Shown: positions 10,869 through 19,102, counted from the stretch's first letter. The stretch: 64,000 nucleotides of DNA from Geobacillus vulcani PSS1 (GCF_000733845.1 NZ_JPOI01000001.1:310001-374000); one strand, 5' to 3'. Notes: a model not told the origin generated them from the sequence alone. Translations and numbers: made by a program.

Positions 10869-11110
10869 CGTAATTTCCAACAGAAGTCTCCCACCTCAAG
10901 GAATGTGCAGGGCAAAGCCCAATGAGTAGGGTGGGAGATGAATGTCGGTTGGCGATCGCCGACGGATGTGGTAATCTATTGTTAGAACGGACGCCTTCGG
11001 AGCGAAGGAAAGCGTAAAGGGTTCTTGTGTATGGCTTACCGTTCGGCGAACACGCACAAGTCGCTTGAAGCCTCCACCTCTAAGCGAAGCGTAGGTGGCG
11101 GGTAGTTCAC
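10869..11110 (+). mobile_element. Nonautonomous IS200/IS605-like element, copy 1 (candidate omega-RNA/PATE)
   Basis: A 242-bp noncoding unit preceded by TTTAA (10864-10868) and ending GGTAGTTCAC. A second copy at 14167-14407 differs by nine substitutions and one indel (about 96% identity), while the flanks differ completely. The left end folds as CTCCCACC...GGTGGGAG around a GGGCAAAGCCC hairpin. The interior has GGCGATCGCC and CCTTCGGAGCGAAGG hairpins. The right end has CCACCT...AGGTGG. This layout (target motif at the left, subterminal hairpins, no terminal inverted repeats, no target duplication) fits IS200/IS605 single-strand transposition and the guide-RNA region of TnpB elements. No tnpA or tnpB is present. 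This is inference from layout. Confidence 0.7.
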
Positions 11111-11234
11111 GTCCAACGGCGAGCGGTCAATATTTTTTTCCCATCCATCCTTCCGCCCGAATCGATGATCGCAGCTGTTTTGCTTTAGGCGGAGTGCCGA
11201 CAGGCGACGGCTGTCAACCGACGCGGGCGGGGGA

Positions 11235-14078
11235 TCACTTTTGCTTTTCCGTCACATACCGCATCACTTCTTCAGCAAGAAGCGGCGGACAAATCACATA
11301 CCCTTGCGCATACGTGCATTGCAAATCACGAAGCCGGTTGAGCTGTTCCGGCGTTTCCACCCCTTCGGCGATCGTCTCAAGCCCCAACCCTTGTCCCATC
11401 GTAATCATCGCCTTGACGATAGCCTCATCGGAGGCGTTGGCATGTAATTGTTCAATAAAAGCACGGTCAATTTTCAATATTGTCGCTGGCAACCGTTTTA
11501 AATAATGGAACGAGGAATATCCGCTGCCGAAATCATCGACGGCGATGCCGACGCCAATCTTTCTTAACTCGTCCATCGCCCGCAGCGTGCTGGACAGATG
11601 GCGGAGCATCGAATGTTCGGTCAGTTCGAGATGCAGGCACGACGGCGACAGACGCGACTGCCGAAGCGCTTGTTTGACATCATCCACAAACCGCTCATGC
11701 TGAAACTGGACAGGGGATACATTGACAAAAATCGCAAGCTGATCATCCCCCGTCATCTCCTGCCACCGCTTTGTCTGTTTGCAGGCCGTTTTCAGCACCC
11801 AGCGCCCAATCTCATGAATCAATCCGGTCTCTTCCGCCAAAGGGATGAATTCATCCGGCCGCACAAGCCCAAGCGTAGGGTGACGCCAGCGGATTAGCGC
11901 TTCCATTGCTCTTACCGCACGAGTATGTACATCCACAATCGGCTGATAGCAAAGAAACAGTTCATTCTCTTCAATCGCTTTGCGCAAATGGCCGCCCATT
12001 TCCAATCGATGCATTGCTTCTTCGTTCATTCGCGCGCAATAGCGCTCCACGCGGTTGCCGCCGCCTTTTTTTGCCATGTTGACAGCCATATCGGCGTGCC
12101 TAAGGAGCGCGTGTTCGTCCTCTCCGTCATCTGGAAACATTGCTAGACCAACGCTTGCTGTAACGAAAAATTCCTTTCCGTCGTACACAATCGGCCGCGC
12201 CACTTCGCGCACGATGCGGAGCGCCGCTTCCGTTGCCGCCTCGACCTCTGTTTTGAGCGGGAAAAGCAGGCAAAACTTGTCGCCATGAAATCGGCCAAGC
12301 TCCGCACCAAGCGGCAAGACGCGGCGAATACGCTCGACAAGTTGGCGCAAAATGTCATCTCCCGCGTAATGGCCGACACTGTCGTTAATCCATTTAAACC
12401 GGTCCAAATCGATCAAGGCAACCGCCGTCTTCCGCCGCTTCCGCTTCGCTTTTTCCAGATGTTCAGAAAGCAACTCCATCCATTTTGTCCGATTCGGCAA
12501 ATTCGTATCGGGATCGTAGTAGGCTAAATACGCAATTCTTTTTTCGGCCTTCTTCTGCTCGGTAATGTTATGGCCAATGCCGTAAATGCCAACCTTTTTC
12601 CCATCGACAATGATCGGGATGTTTTTCATTTGGAAAAGAAGTCGTTCGCCCGATTTCGTCGGCAGTTCCAAATGATATGTCTGCACATTTCCACGCAGCG
12701 CCCGGTAAAAATAGCGGGTGACGCGGGGAATATCATTCGGATGAATATACTTGAGCGAATTCGTATACAGAATTTCTTCTTTCTTGTAACCGAGCACTTG
12801 TTCAAAGGCAGGATTGACGCTTGTCAAACGGCCGTGCAAGTCCATCGAATAGACAATATCGGTGTTATGTTCAAACAACGACTTATATCGTTGCTCGGAC
12901 ATCTGCAGGCGAACATGCAGCCGCTCCATATCGCGTGAGGACGTGGACATGAGCCGGGCCAGCGTCATGATTCCTTCCGGTGGCGCCGGCAATGGCAATG
13001 ACAAACCGTTCTCCGCTGATGCCGCTGTTTCCGTCAGCGAAACAGCGGCAAACGCAGCCGGCCGCACAGCCGTATACGCATCTTTCATCAACACCTCGAC
13101 GGCTGGAAACAGCGCTGCCTGTCCAAGCGCGGCAGCCACGCCGTCCAACAGCGGGCGCGTATACCCGCTGAGCGCCGCGCTGTAGTAAAGCAACATTCCC
13201 CGAGCTGGTTGCTTGACCGTTTGCATCGCTGCATCACGCACGCTCCAGTAAAAGGACGGAGCATGAACATAGGCAAACCGAACCTTTTCTCCATTATGGA
13301 CATGGCCCCTTACGACAACCGAGCCATCCCGGTTGACAGCGACAATTGGCAGGCAGACATCGCGTCCGCTCCGTTCGACAAGAAACGGGAATTCCACTCC
13401 GGAAAGCGGCAGACGTTCGATAAATTCTTTGCCTAAATATCGTTCTAAATAAAGCGACGCTTTTTGCCCGTTGAGCTCGTCAATCTGCTGATCACGGCTT
13501 TTCGTGATGGAAAACGCCAAACCAATCGGCTCCCATAAGAATGGTGCGACACAGTGGCTGCGAAGCGCTGTTCCACTGAAAGAGACGGCGATCCCTCCGC
13601 GCTTAAGCCGACCGTCGGACGAAAATAACACGCTGCCTTCGGGAAGTGCGCAACCGACGATAGCCATTCGTTTGTTTGCAAGGGGCAAGTGGCGAAGCAG
13701 GGAAGGCAAAGCCGAGCGGTGATTCGTAAACAACAAAAGCAACGTCGTATCGTGATGGATGACCGCTTCCGCAATCAACGCCGCCATGCCATCCGGGCAG
13801 TCAAACTCATCGGCTGGCAGCACCAACGACGAAACGGTTGAAGACATCATCGACGTGATGCCAACAGCGAGATTCGTCTCCCCAGCCATTGGCAACGGTC
13901 CTGCCATCCCCATCATATGGGCACGCGGCCAACGACGGGCTACCGCGGCCATCGCATGGCGCACCGCTTCCTCATCGTTGCCTGCGACTTGGACAAACAA
14001 CGTCTCATCCAAGGAAGAACTATGCTCCCTGATCCAACGATCCAGCTCCTCGGCGCGGCGGCAGCAGAACCAACGCAT
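11235..14078 (-). CDS. FIST-PAS-GGDEF-EAL signalling protein, predicted c-di-GMP phosphodiesterase
   Basis: Cytoplasmic sensor of 947 residues with no clear membrane segment. The N-terminus (about 1-380) has FIST-type ligand-binding features (SGTALRSHCVAP, GMLLYYSAAL). A PAS domain follows (about 395-515, YKSLFEHNTDIVYSMDLHG), then a GGDEF domain (about 525-685) and an EAL domain (about 700-945). The cyclase motif is degenerate: HGDKF near 598-602 replaces GGDEF, so cyclase activity is unlikely. EAL residues look intact: EAL at 726, NVSP, ELTE, DDFGSGYSS, KIDR and AEGVE. Degrading c-di-GMP is therefore the predicted output. The ATG at 14078 lies 11 bases after GGAGGGGG. The gene is bracketed by the two mobile-element copies. 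Confidence 0.88.
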   Translation of the reverse strand: MRWFCCRRAEELDRWIREHSSSLDETLFVQVAGNDEEAVRHAMAAVARRWPRAHMMGMAGPLPMAGETNLAVGITSMMSSTVSSLVLPADEFDCPDGMAALIAEAVIHHDTTLLLLFTNHRSALPSLLRHLPLANKRMAIVGCALPEGSVLFSSDGRLKRGGIAVSFSGTALRSHCVAPFLWEPIGLAFSITKSRDQQIDELNGQKASLYLERYLGKEFIERLPLSGVEFPFLVERSGRDVCLPIVAVNRDGSVVVRGHVHNGEKVRFAYVHAPSFYWSVRDAAMQTVKQPARGMLLYYSAALSGYTRPLLDGVAAALGQAALFPAVEVLMKDAYTAVRPAAFAAVSLTETAASAENGLSLPLPAPPEGIMTLARLMSTSSRDMERLHVRLQMSEQRYKSLFEHNTDIVYSMDLHGRLTSVNPAFEQVLGYKKEEILYTNSLKYIHPNDIPRVTRYFYRALRGNVQTYHLELPTKSGERLLFQMKNIPIIVDGKKVGIYGIGHNITEQKKAEKRIAYLAYYDPDTNLPNRTKWMELLSEHLEKAKRKRRKTAVALIDLDRFKWINDSVGHYAGDDILRQLVERIRRVLPLGAELGRFHGDKFCLLFPLKTEVEAATEAALRIVREVARPIVYDGKEFFVTASVGLAMFPDDGEDEHALLRHADMAVNMAKKGGGNRVERYCARMNEEAMHRLEMGGHLRKAIEENELFLCYQPIVDVHTRAVRAMEALIRWRHPTLGLVRPDEFIPLAEETGLIHEIGRWVLKTACKQTKRWQEMTGDDQLAIFVNVSPVQFQHERFVDDVKQALRQSRLSPSCLHLELTEHSMLRHLSSTLRAMDELRKIGVGIAVDDFGSGYSSFHYLKRLPATILKIDRAFIEQLHANASDEAIVKAMITMGQGLGLETIAEGVETPEQLNRLRDLQCTYAQGYVICPPLLAEEVMRYVTEKQK

Positions 14079-14166
14079 AAACGATCATGCCCCCTCCGCT
14101 GACCAATCAGGCCAGAAAATTCAAAAAATGATTATTTCTTTTACCATACCATATTTTCGTCTTTAA

Positions 14167-14407
14167 CGTAATTTCCGACAGAAGTCTCCCCCCTCAAGGA
14201 ATGTGCAGGGCAAAGCCCAATGAGTAGGTGGGAGATGAATGTCGGTTGGCGATCGCCGACGGATGTGGTAATTTATTGTTCGAATGGACGCCTTCGGAGC
14301 GAAGGAAAGCGTAAAGGGTTCTTGTGTGTGGCTTACCGTTCGGCGAACACGCATAAGTCGCTTGAAGCCTCCACCTCGAAGCGAAGCGCAGGTGGCGGGT
14401 AGTTCAC
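14167..14407 (+). mobile_element. Nonautonomous IS200/IS605-like element, copy 2 (candidate omega-RNA/PATE)
   Basis: Second copy of the 242-bp unit, in the same orientation, one base shorter. It again follows TTTAA (14162-14166) and ends in TTCAC (14403-14407). It sits 88 bp upstream of the FIST-PAS-GGDEF-EAL start and abuts the yisL terminator on its right. If the right part is transcribed as a TnpB guide RNA, the bases after 14407 (inside the yisL terminator) would be its guide. Confidence 0.7.
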
Positions 14408-14410
14408 CAA

Positions 14411-14439
14411 AAGCGGCAACCAATAGAAGGCTGCCGCTT
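14411..14439 (-). terminator. yisL terminator
   Basis: Stem AAGCGGCA (14411-14418) / TGCCGCTT (14432-14439) just past the yisL stop. Read leftward it is followed by TTGG, so the T-run appears interrupted by the element insertion point at 14407. Confidence 0.55.
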
Positions 14440-14443
14440 CGCT

Positions 14444-14797
14444 TTAGAATAAGTCAAAACCAAGCGGCAGCAACAAACCAAGAAACAGCGTCACCGCAAG
14501 GGCAATGACCCATTGCGTCCATCCTGCCGCCGCGCTTTTCCCTTTTTTTTCAGCTGCTAAAACCATTTCCATCGCTCCGATTACCCACAGCCCGGCAAGC
14601 GCCTTTAGCCAATAAAGTGCAGATATCGAAGCAATGCTATGCAGCAAAAGCCCCCCCGTCACGATCGTGAGGATGTAAAACAGCCGCAACACCATTTGTA
14701 CGATCTTGGCTTTGTCCGCCCTTTGCCGCTCCATTGACACCGCAAGGAAAAACAAAACAATCGTGATGAGCCAGCTCGTAATGTGGGCATGCGTCAA
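14444..14797 (-). CDS. yisL: YisL-family membrane protein (DUF1516/UPF0344)
   Basis: Small integral membrane protein of 117 residues with four hydrophobic segments, starting MTHAHITSWLITIVLFFLAV, which matches B. subtilis YisL. The start is a TTG at 14797 with GGAGG eight bases upstream. Function is unknown. It lies next to yisK, as in B. subtilis. Confidence 0.85.
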   Translation of the reverse strand: MTHAHITSWLITIVLFFLAVSMERQRADKAKIVQMVLRLFYILTIVTGGLLLHSIASISALYWLKALAGLWVIGAMEMVLAAEKKGKSAAAGWTQWVIALAVTLFLGLLLPLGFDLF

Positions 14798-14941
14798 CGT
14801 TCATCCCTCCAACCATTCCTTGTTCCTCCCCATCATAGCACGGCGGGCGGACGGTTGACAAACTTCGTGAAAACGAAAGAAGCCCTTTCTTTCAAGAGAG
14901 CGCCTTTCGAACACCAGTGGAAGCTTTTTCGCTTTCGCCGT

Positions 14942-15844
14942 TTACTCTCCCACTTTGTTGCGCAGCGTGCCGATGCCTTCCACCGTCACCTCAATGACAT
15001 CACCCGTTTGCAAAAAACGCGGCGGGTTCATCCCTTTACCAACCCCGGCCGGCGTTCCTGTAGCAATGATGTCGCCCGGCTCAAGCGTAATGCCTTTGGA
15101 GATCGTCTCGATGATCGATTCGATGGAAAAAATCAATTGTTTCGTGTTCGCTTGCTGGCGCACTTCGCCGTTGACCTGCGTCTCGATGTGCAAGGCGTTT
15201 GGATTCTTCATAAATTTACTCGGCACGATCCATGGCCCCATCGGACAAAATGTATCCAAGCTTTTGCCGAGAAAATATTGTTGATGCCGCTCCTGCAAAT
15301 CTCTTGCTGTCACATCGTTGATGATCGTATAGCCAAATACGTAATCTAGCGCATCCTCACGGCGGATTCCTCGCCCTTGTTTGCCGATGACCACCGCCAG
15401 CTCCCCTTCATAGTCCAGCTCATTGGTGACACCGGCATGGCGCAAAATCGTTTCCTCATGACCAATGACTGTTGTCGGCGCTTTCGTGAAGACAATCAAA
15501 TGCTCCGGCACATCGGCGCCGCCGAGCTCCAGCGCGTGATCCACATAGTTTTTGCCGATGCAAAAAATATTTTTGGCCGGCCGCGGAATGGGAGCCAAAA
15601 GGCGGACATCGTTGAGGCGGCAAACGTATTGCGGCGTCGGATGGGCTAGCGCCCAGTCAACCACTTCTTGCGCCCGGGCGAGAAACTCCTCTCCTTGAGC
15701 AATTGCCGCGAGCATCGTCGTCGGCATCATCTCCGTTCCAGCCATCGCTCGTTCGGCGCGGCGCAAATGGACAACGCGGTCATCTCCTTGCGGCACGGCT
15801 CCGACAAACGTTTCTCCATCGAAAAGTGCGGTGATCAGTTTCAT
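14942..15844 (-). CDS. yisK: YisK, fumarylacetoacetate-hydrolase superfamily enzyme
   Basis: Cytoplasmic metal-dependent enzyme of 300 residues. The FAH-fold core (about 100-300) shows IFCIGKNYVDHALELGG, ELDYEGELAVVIGK (metal-ligand Glu residues), and GDIIATGTPAGVGKG near the C-terminus. The B. subtilis homologue has been linked to oxaloacetate decarboxylation and to the Mbl cell-shape protein; those roles are family knowledge, not visible here. The ATG follows AAAGGGAG. It is followed by yisL in the same direction, 144 bp apart. Confidence 0.87.
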   Translation of the reverse strand: MKLITALFDGETFVGAVPQGDDRVVHLRRAERAMAGTEMMPTTMLAAIAQGEEFLARAQEVVDWALAHPTPQYVCRLNDVRLLAPIPRPAKNIFCIGKNYVDHALELGGADVPEHLIVFTKAPTTVIGHEETILRHAGVTNELDYEGELAVVIGKQGRGIRREDALDYVFGYTIINDVTARDLQERHQQYFLGKSLDTFCPMGPWIVPSKFMKNPNALHIETQVNGEVRQQANTKQLIFSIESIIETISKGITLEPGDIIATGTPAGVGKGMNPPRFLQTGDVIEVTVEGIGTLRNKVGE

Positions 15845-16144
15845 CGTATCTCTCCCTTTCTTTGGTTGTGCAGCGGTCGCTTCTTGGACTCTTCTCTTCC
15901 GCGCGTCTTCGCCATTTTGGCGCGTTGAGGATGATATTCGCCATCAAGGCGAAAAAGTCCTGTTTTTGTAGAATTTTGTCTAAATTAGGAAATTTATCAC
16001 TTATTTTCCCGAATCGCTTCCTTTTTTCGTCATGATATGTATAATAATGTTTAGTTTCCGCTAGTGTGTCGATTGCGACTTTCGTCATACAACAAACGTC
16101 TTTTATCGACGCGTCATGCCTCAACCAACATTTCAAACGAATTG

Positions 16145-16327
16145 ATGGTGAAGGAAATGGTTCTGTTGCAAATTGAAGAAAAACGACAACAAATGATTGA
16201 ATTGGCGCTCACCTATGGATTCACGGCCAAAGAGACGATCGAGTGTAGCCAAGAGCTGGACCAATTGATCAATCAATATTTGCAGCAAACGAAGACTTTT
16301 GAATCACCATCTCCGTCCGTTCAGTAA
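16145..16327 (+). CDS. yisI: Spo0E-like sporulation phosphatase (YisI type)
   Basis: Small Spo0E-family protein, about 60 residues, expected to dephosphorylate Spo0A~P and so delay sporulation. The family signature SQELDQLI is clear near residues 38-45, after a helical stretch (LLQIEEKRQQMIELALTYGF). The start is ambiguous: the ATG at 16145 lacks a good site, while TTG at 16166 has AAGGA ten bases upstream and would give a 53-residue protein, which is nearer the usual size. In B. subtilis yisI lies beside gerP and yisK, matching this context. Confidence 0.8.
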   Translation: MVKEMVLLQIEEKRQQMIELALTYGFTAKETIECSQELDQLINQYLQQTKTFESPSPSVQ

Positions 16328-16338
16328 GCGGCGGATTT

Positions 16339-17505
16339 TTATTGCCCCGGCCGGCGGCGAAACGGCGGCCGCGCTCCGTATGTCCCCCACCTCCACAGCC
16401 ATTCGATCGGTCCGTAGCAAAACCGTGTAAGCCAGTGGCGGCTCACCCATACTTCAACCGCATACAAGGCAAACGCGAGCATCGTCTCCTGCCATGCGCT
16501 TGTGCGCCCGTACCACCCAAGCCCATAACCGTAAAACAGCGAGGTGCAAACAAGCGATTGCGCCAGGTAATGGGTGAGCGACATTTTCCCAACGTCTTGC
16601 CACCACCGCCAAACACGCCTCCAACTTGGTTTCCCACAGACGAACACGGCAGCAGACGCGTAGAACACCGCCAATGCGGCACCGCCGAAGCTGTCTTGGA
16701 TGTACACGGTCAAGTCGTTGGCCGCAGCCCAATACGGAATGGTTTTCAGTGCTAAACCAAAGCATAGCGCCCACCCCATCAGGCGGCGCAGCTTCGCAGG
16801 CGGGTGACGGTCGGCTTCAAGCCAACGTTCGTAAGCAGCATAGCCGCCAAGCAAACAAAACGGCAGCACGGTCAACACCGTAAGTAGCAGCCCACCATCG
16901 CCGTTGATATACATCCAGTCGCTCCACCGTTGCCAAAATACATCACAAAACGCTCCGTTTCGATAATGGCGAACCGCCGCGGCCGCCGCGGTCTCGTGGC
17001 CGCCAGCTGTCTCCATTCCTCCGGCCAACACATCGAGAGTTAACAACAGCACCATGAAGCCGTGAAAAAGAAAAAAGAACGCCGCGGCCGCCGTCCGCCA
17101 CCAACGAGGCGGGGCGGCAAAAAAGAAAAGCATAATCCCCCCTGTCATTGCGTAGGGAATCAAAATATCGCCAAACCAGAGGCCAAACGCATGAACGAGG
17201 CCAATCCCAAGCAAAAAAAGGAAGCGGCGCAAAAGAATCGGAATCGGCCGCTCCCCGCGGCTGCTGAGCCGGCGGAACATCATCACTGCGCTGAAGCCGA
17301 ATAAAAAGGCAAACAGCGGATACGCGCTTGCTTCAAACAACACGTCGACAACCGCCGCCACCCCCCGGTCAAAGGCGCTTCCCTTGGCGCCGTCGTCGTA
17401 TAACGCCGGCGAGGAAAAATAACGCATGTTGACAAGCAAAATGCCGAGCAAGGCGAATCCACGCAGCACATCCGCCGCGGCGATTCGCTCGGGCGATCTG
17501 ATCAT
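16339..17505 (-). CDS. DUF418 multispanning membrane protein
   Basis: Membrane protein of 388 residues with roughly ten hydrophobic segments. It begins with RIAAADVLRGFALLGILLVN, the typical N-terminus of DUF418/YeiB proteins, and ends with a DUF418 domain (GKMSLTHYLAQSLVCTSLFY). The ATG at 17505 has GAAGGGAG upstream and is preferred over a GTG at 17526. The molecular function is unknown; related proteins are thought to be acyltransferase-like or transport proteins. It converges with the Spo0E-like gene, with only 11 bp between the two stops. Confidence 0.85.
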   Translation of the reverse strand: MIRSPERIAAADVLRGFALLGILLVNMRYFSSPALYDDGAKGSAFDRGVAAVVDVLFEASAYPLFAFLFGFSAVMMFRRLSSRGERPIPILLRRFLFLLGIGLVHAFGLWFGDILIPYAMTGGIMLFFFAAPPRWWRTAAAAFFFLFHGFMVLLLTLDVLAGGMETAGGHETAAAAAVRHYRNGAFCDVFWQRWSDWMYINGDGGLLLTVLTVLPFCLLGGYAAYERWLEADRHPPAKLRRLMGWALCFGLALKTIPYWAAANDLTVYIQDSFGGAALAVFYASAAVFVCGKPSWRRVWRWWQDVGKMSLTHYLAQSLVCTSLFYGYGLGWYGRTSAWQETMLAFALYAVEVWVSRHWLTRFCYGPIEWLWRWGTYGARPPFRRRPGQ

Positions 17506-17621
17506 CGCTTTCTCCCTTCTTTCCACCGACTTGCCGCATACGAATCCGAAGATGCCCCACCACCTTGCCAGTGCACGCTTGATTCATTTCTCTGCTCGTC
17601 TGAAGGCGCATGCCTGTATCA

Positions 17622-17996
17622 TCAGTTGACATAGCGGCCTGATTTTCCAATTGCATCCCAATACTGGCGACGCAAATGTACTTTTTGAATTTTTCCGGAG
17701 GCTGTTTTCGGCAGCTCATCGACAAACGTGACGCCTTTAATGGCTTTGAAATGAGCCAGTTTTTCCCGAGAAAAGGCGATCAGCTCTTCTTCTGTCACGT
17801 TGTGCCCTGGACGAACGACGACAAAGGCATGCGGCGTTTCGCCCCATTTTTCGTGCGGTGCGGCAATGACAGCTGCCTCAAGCACAGCAGGGTGTTCATA
17901 AAGCGCACCTTCGACTTCAATTGACGAAATATTTTCCCCTCCGCTAATAATAATATCCTTTTTCCGGTCAATGATATCAATAATTCTCCCATCCCC
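17622..17996 (-). pseudogene. C-terminal remnant of an acyl-CoA synthetase (AMP-binding enzyme)
   Basis: Reading leftward from 17996 gives GDGRIIDIIDRKKDIIISGG and then ENISSIEVEGALYEHPAVLE, continuing to a normal end with ELPKTASGKIQKVHLRR. This is the C-terminal domain (about 125 residues) of an acyl-CoA synthetase, including the A8 hinge (DRKKD) and the catalytic A10 lysine (PKTASGKIQK). The N-terminal 400 or so residues are missing; upstream DNA at 18000-18050 becomes AT-rich and noncoding. No start with a ribosome binding site is in frame. It is a truncated gene left by a deletion. Confidence 0.85.
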
Positions 17997-18054
17997 CTGT
18001 TTTATGTTTTAGAAAATTCATAATTGTATTATATAACAAAGATGGCATAAAGAA

Positions 18055-18106
18055 AAAGAGGGCCGTCCCAAAAGTCGTAAAATGACTTTTGAAGCCAGCC
18101 CTCTTT
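18055..18106 (-). terminator. Terminator of the leftward GerPA/PF paralogue
   Basis: Outer stem AAAGAGGGC / GCCCTCTTT encloses an inner stem AAAAGTC / GACTTTT. Read leftward it is followed by TTCTTTA. It contains the GTCCCAAAA motif shared with other terminators in the window. Confidence 0.65.
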
Positions 18107-18196
18107 CTTGGCTAGTCCGCTCCATGGCGCCAAAAAAGAACCCGTTTTCTCCTTTTTTCCCAAAAACGAATGCTAGGCGAATCGGCTCGACAACAG

Positions 18197-18421
18197 CTAG
18201 TTATTTCCTTTCACCCCAGCGTCGGAGACATCGGGATCAACCGTATTCGTGACGTTGCAAAACGTATTCGTTTGCAAGAAATCGCCAGTATTTCCGCCTC
18301 CGGCACCTGAATTTGACTTCGTGGTGCTTTTCGGAGCGATTTGCAGCACATCCCCCATGTTGACAGTGCCATTGCCGCTTACGTTCGTCACTTTGATCCC
18401 ACCAATGACGATTGCTGGCAT
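18197..18421 (-). CDS. Spore germination protein, GerPA/GerPF family paralogue
   Basis: A 74-residue protein of the GerPA/PF family. The N-terminal half reads MPAIVIGGIKVTNVSGNGTV followed by NMGDVLQIAPKSTTKSNSG, and the end has NTGDFLQTNTF and DPDVSD, all typical of the family. The ATG at 18421 follows GGAAGGGG. It is divergent from a very similar 74-residue gene at 18572; the pair lies just upstream of the gerP operon. Expected in the spore coat, where GerP proteins help germinants reach their receptors. Confidence 0.85.
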   Translation of the reverse strand: MPAIVIGGIKVTNVSGNGTVNMGDVLQIAPKSTTKSNSGAGGGNTGDFLQTNTFCNVTNTVDPDVSDAGVKGNN

Positions 18422-18571
18422 CCTCTTTCCCCTTCCTTTCTGCCCGTTCCCTTTCTTTATCATACGCGGGAGCTGCTTTCCTCACTTGGACTCTCGCCCC
18501 GCATTGAACCGTTTTTTCTCTGTTTTCATACAATAACGATAGCGACACGACAAAAAAGGAGGGGGCTCTTC

Positions 18572-18796
18572 ATGCCTTCATTTATCAGCGGTCCAATTAA
18601 AATCACCCATGTCAGCGGCGACGGCACGGTAAATTTCGGCGACGTCTTGCAAATCACACCAAAGAGCACGTTGAAATCCAACACCGGCTCAGGCGGCGGC
18701 AACAACGGCGACTTCCTGCAGACGAATACGTTCGTCAGCTTTACGAACACCGGTGATCCAGATGTGTTCGACTCAAATAATGCTGCCAACAATTAA
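18572..18796 (+). CDS. Spore germination protein, GerPA/GerPF family paralogue
   Basis: A 74-residue protein beginning MPSFISGPIKITHVSGDGTV with NFGDVLQITPKSTLKSNTG, and ending NNAANN. It is closer to its divergent neighbour (18197-18421) than to GerPA or GerPF of the operon; both keep the GGGN-GDFLQTNTF block. The ATG is preceded by AAAAAAGGAGGGGG. It is separated from gerPA by 70 bp and could be co-transcribed with it. Coat localisation is inferred from the family. Confidence 0.85.
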   Translation: MPSFISGPIKITHVSGDGTVNFGDVLQITPKSTLKSNTGSGGGNNGDFLQTNTFVSFTNTGDPDVFDSNNAANN

Positions 18797-18866
18797 AGCG
18801 AACGTTTCGCAGCTTGCTCCCATACACTAGTATCATCGAAGAAAACAAGGAAGGGAGCATGCCCAC

Positions 18867-19088
18867 ATGCCGGCTTTTGTCGGAGTCGTCAAACTGAACA
18901 GCATCGGAAGCAGCGGCGTGTTCCATATTGGCGATGTGTTTGCGATTTCTCCGCAAAGCGTAACGAAAACGTTCGCTGGCGCCGGTTCGTTTAACACCGG
19001 CGACGGGCTTCATATTTATAACTATTACAGCAACACGAATACGAATGACGCCGATGTCGCCGATGAAAATGTCGTCGGAAACGTTTGA
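18867..19088 (+). CDS. gerPA: Spore germination protein GerPA
   Basis: First gene of the gerP operon, 73 residues, beginning MPAFVGVVKLNSIGSSGVFH and containing IGDVFAISPQSVTKTFAG and NTGDGLHIYN. The GerP set is made in the mother cell and is needed for permeability of the spore coat to germinants. The ATG follows AAGGGAG. Position before GerPB supports GerPA over GerPF. Confidence 0.88.
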   Translation: MPAFVGVVKLNSIGSSGVFHIGDVFAISPQSVTKTFAGAGSFNTGDGLHIYNYYSNTNTNDADVADENVVGNV

Positions 19089-19102
19089 AGGAGGAGAAGA
19101 GG

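Noticed and set aside
14220..14402. Possible TnpB C-terminal peptide within the mobile element
   Set aside because: A 60-residue frame exists in copy 2, but copy 1 differs around it and no TnpB catalytic or zinc-finger motif is visible, so I treat the element as noncoding.
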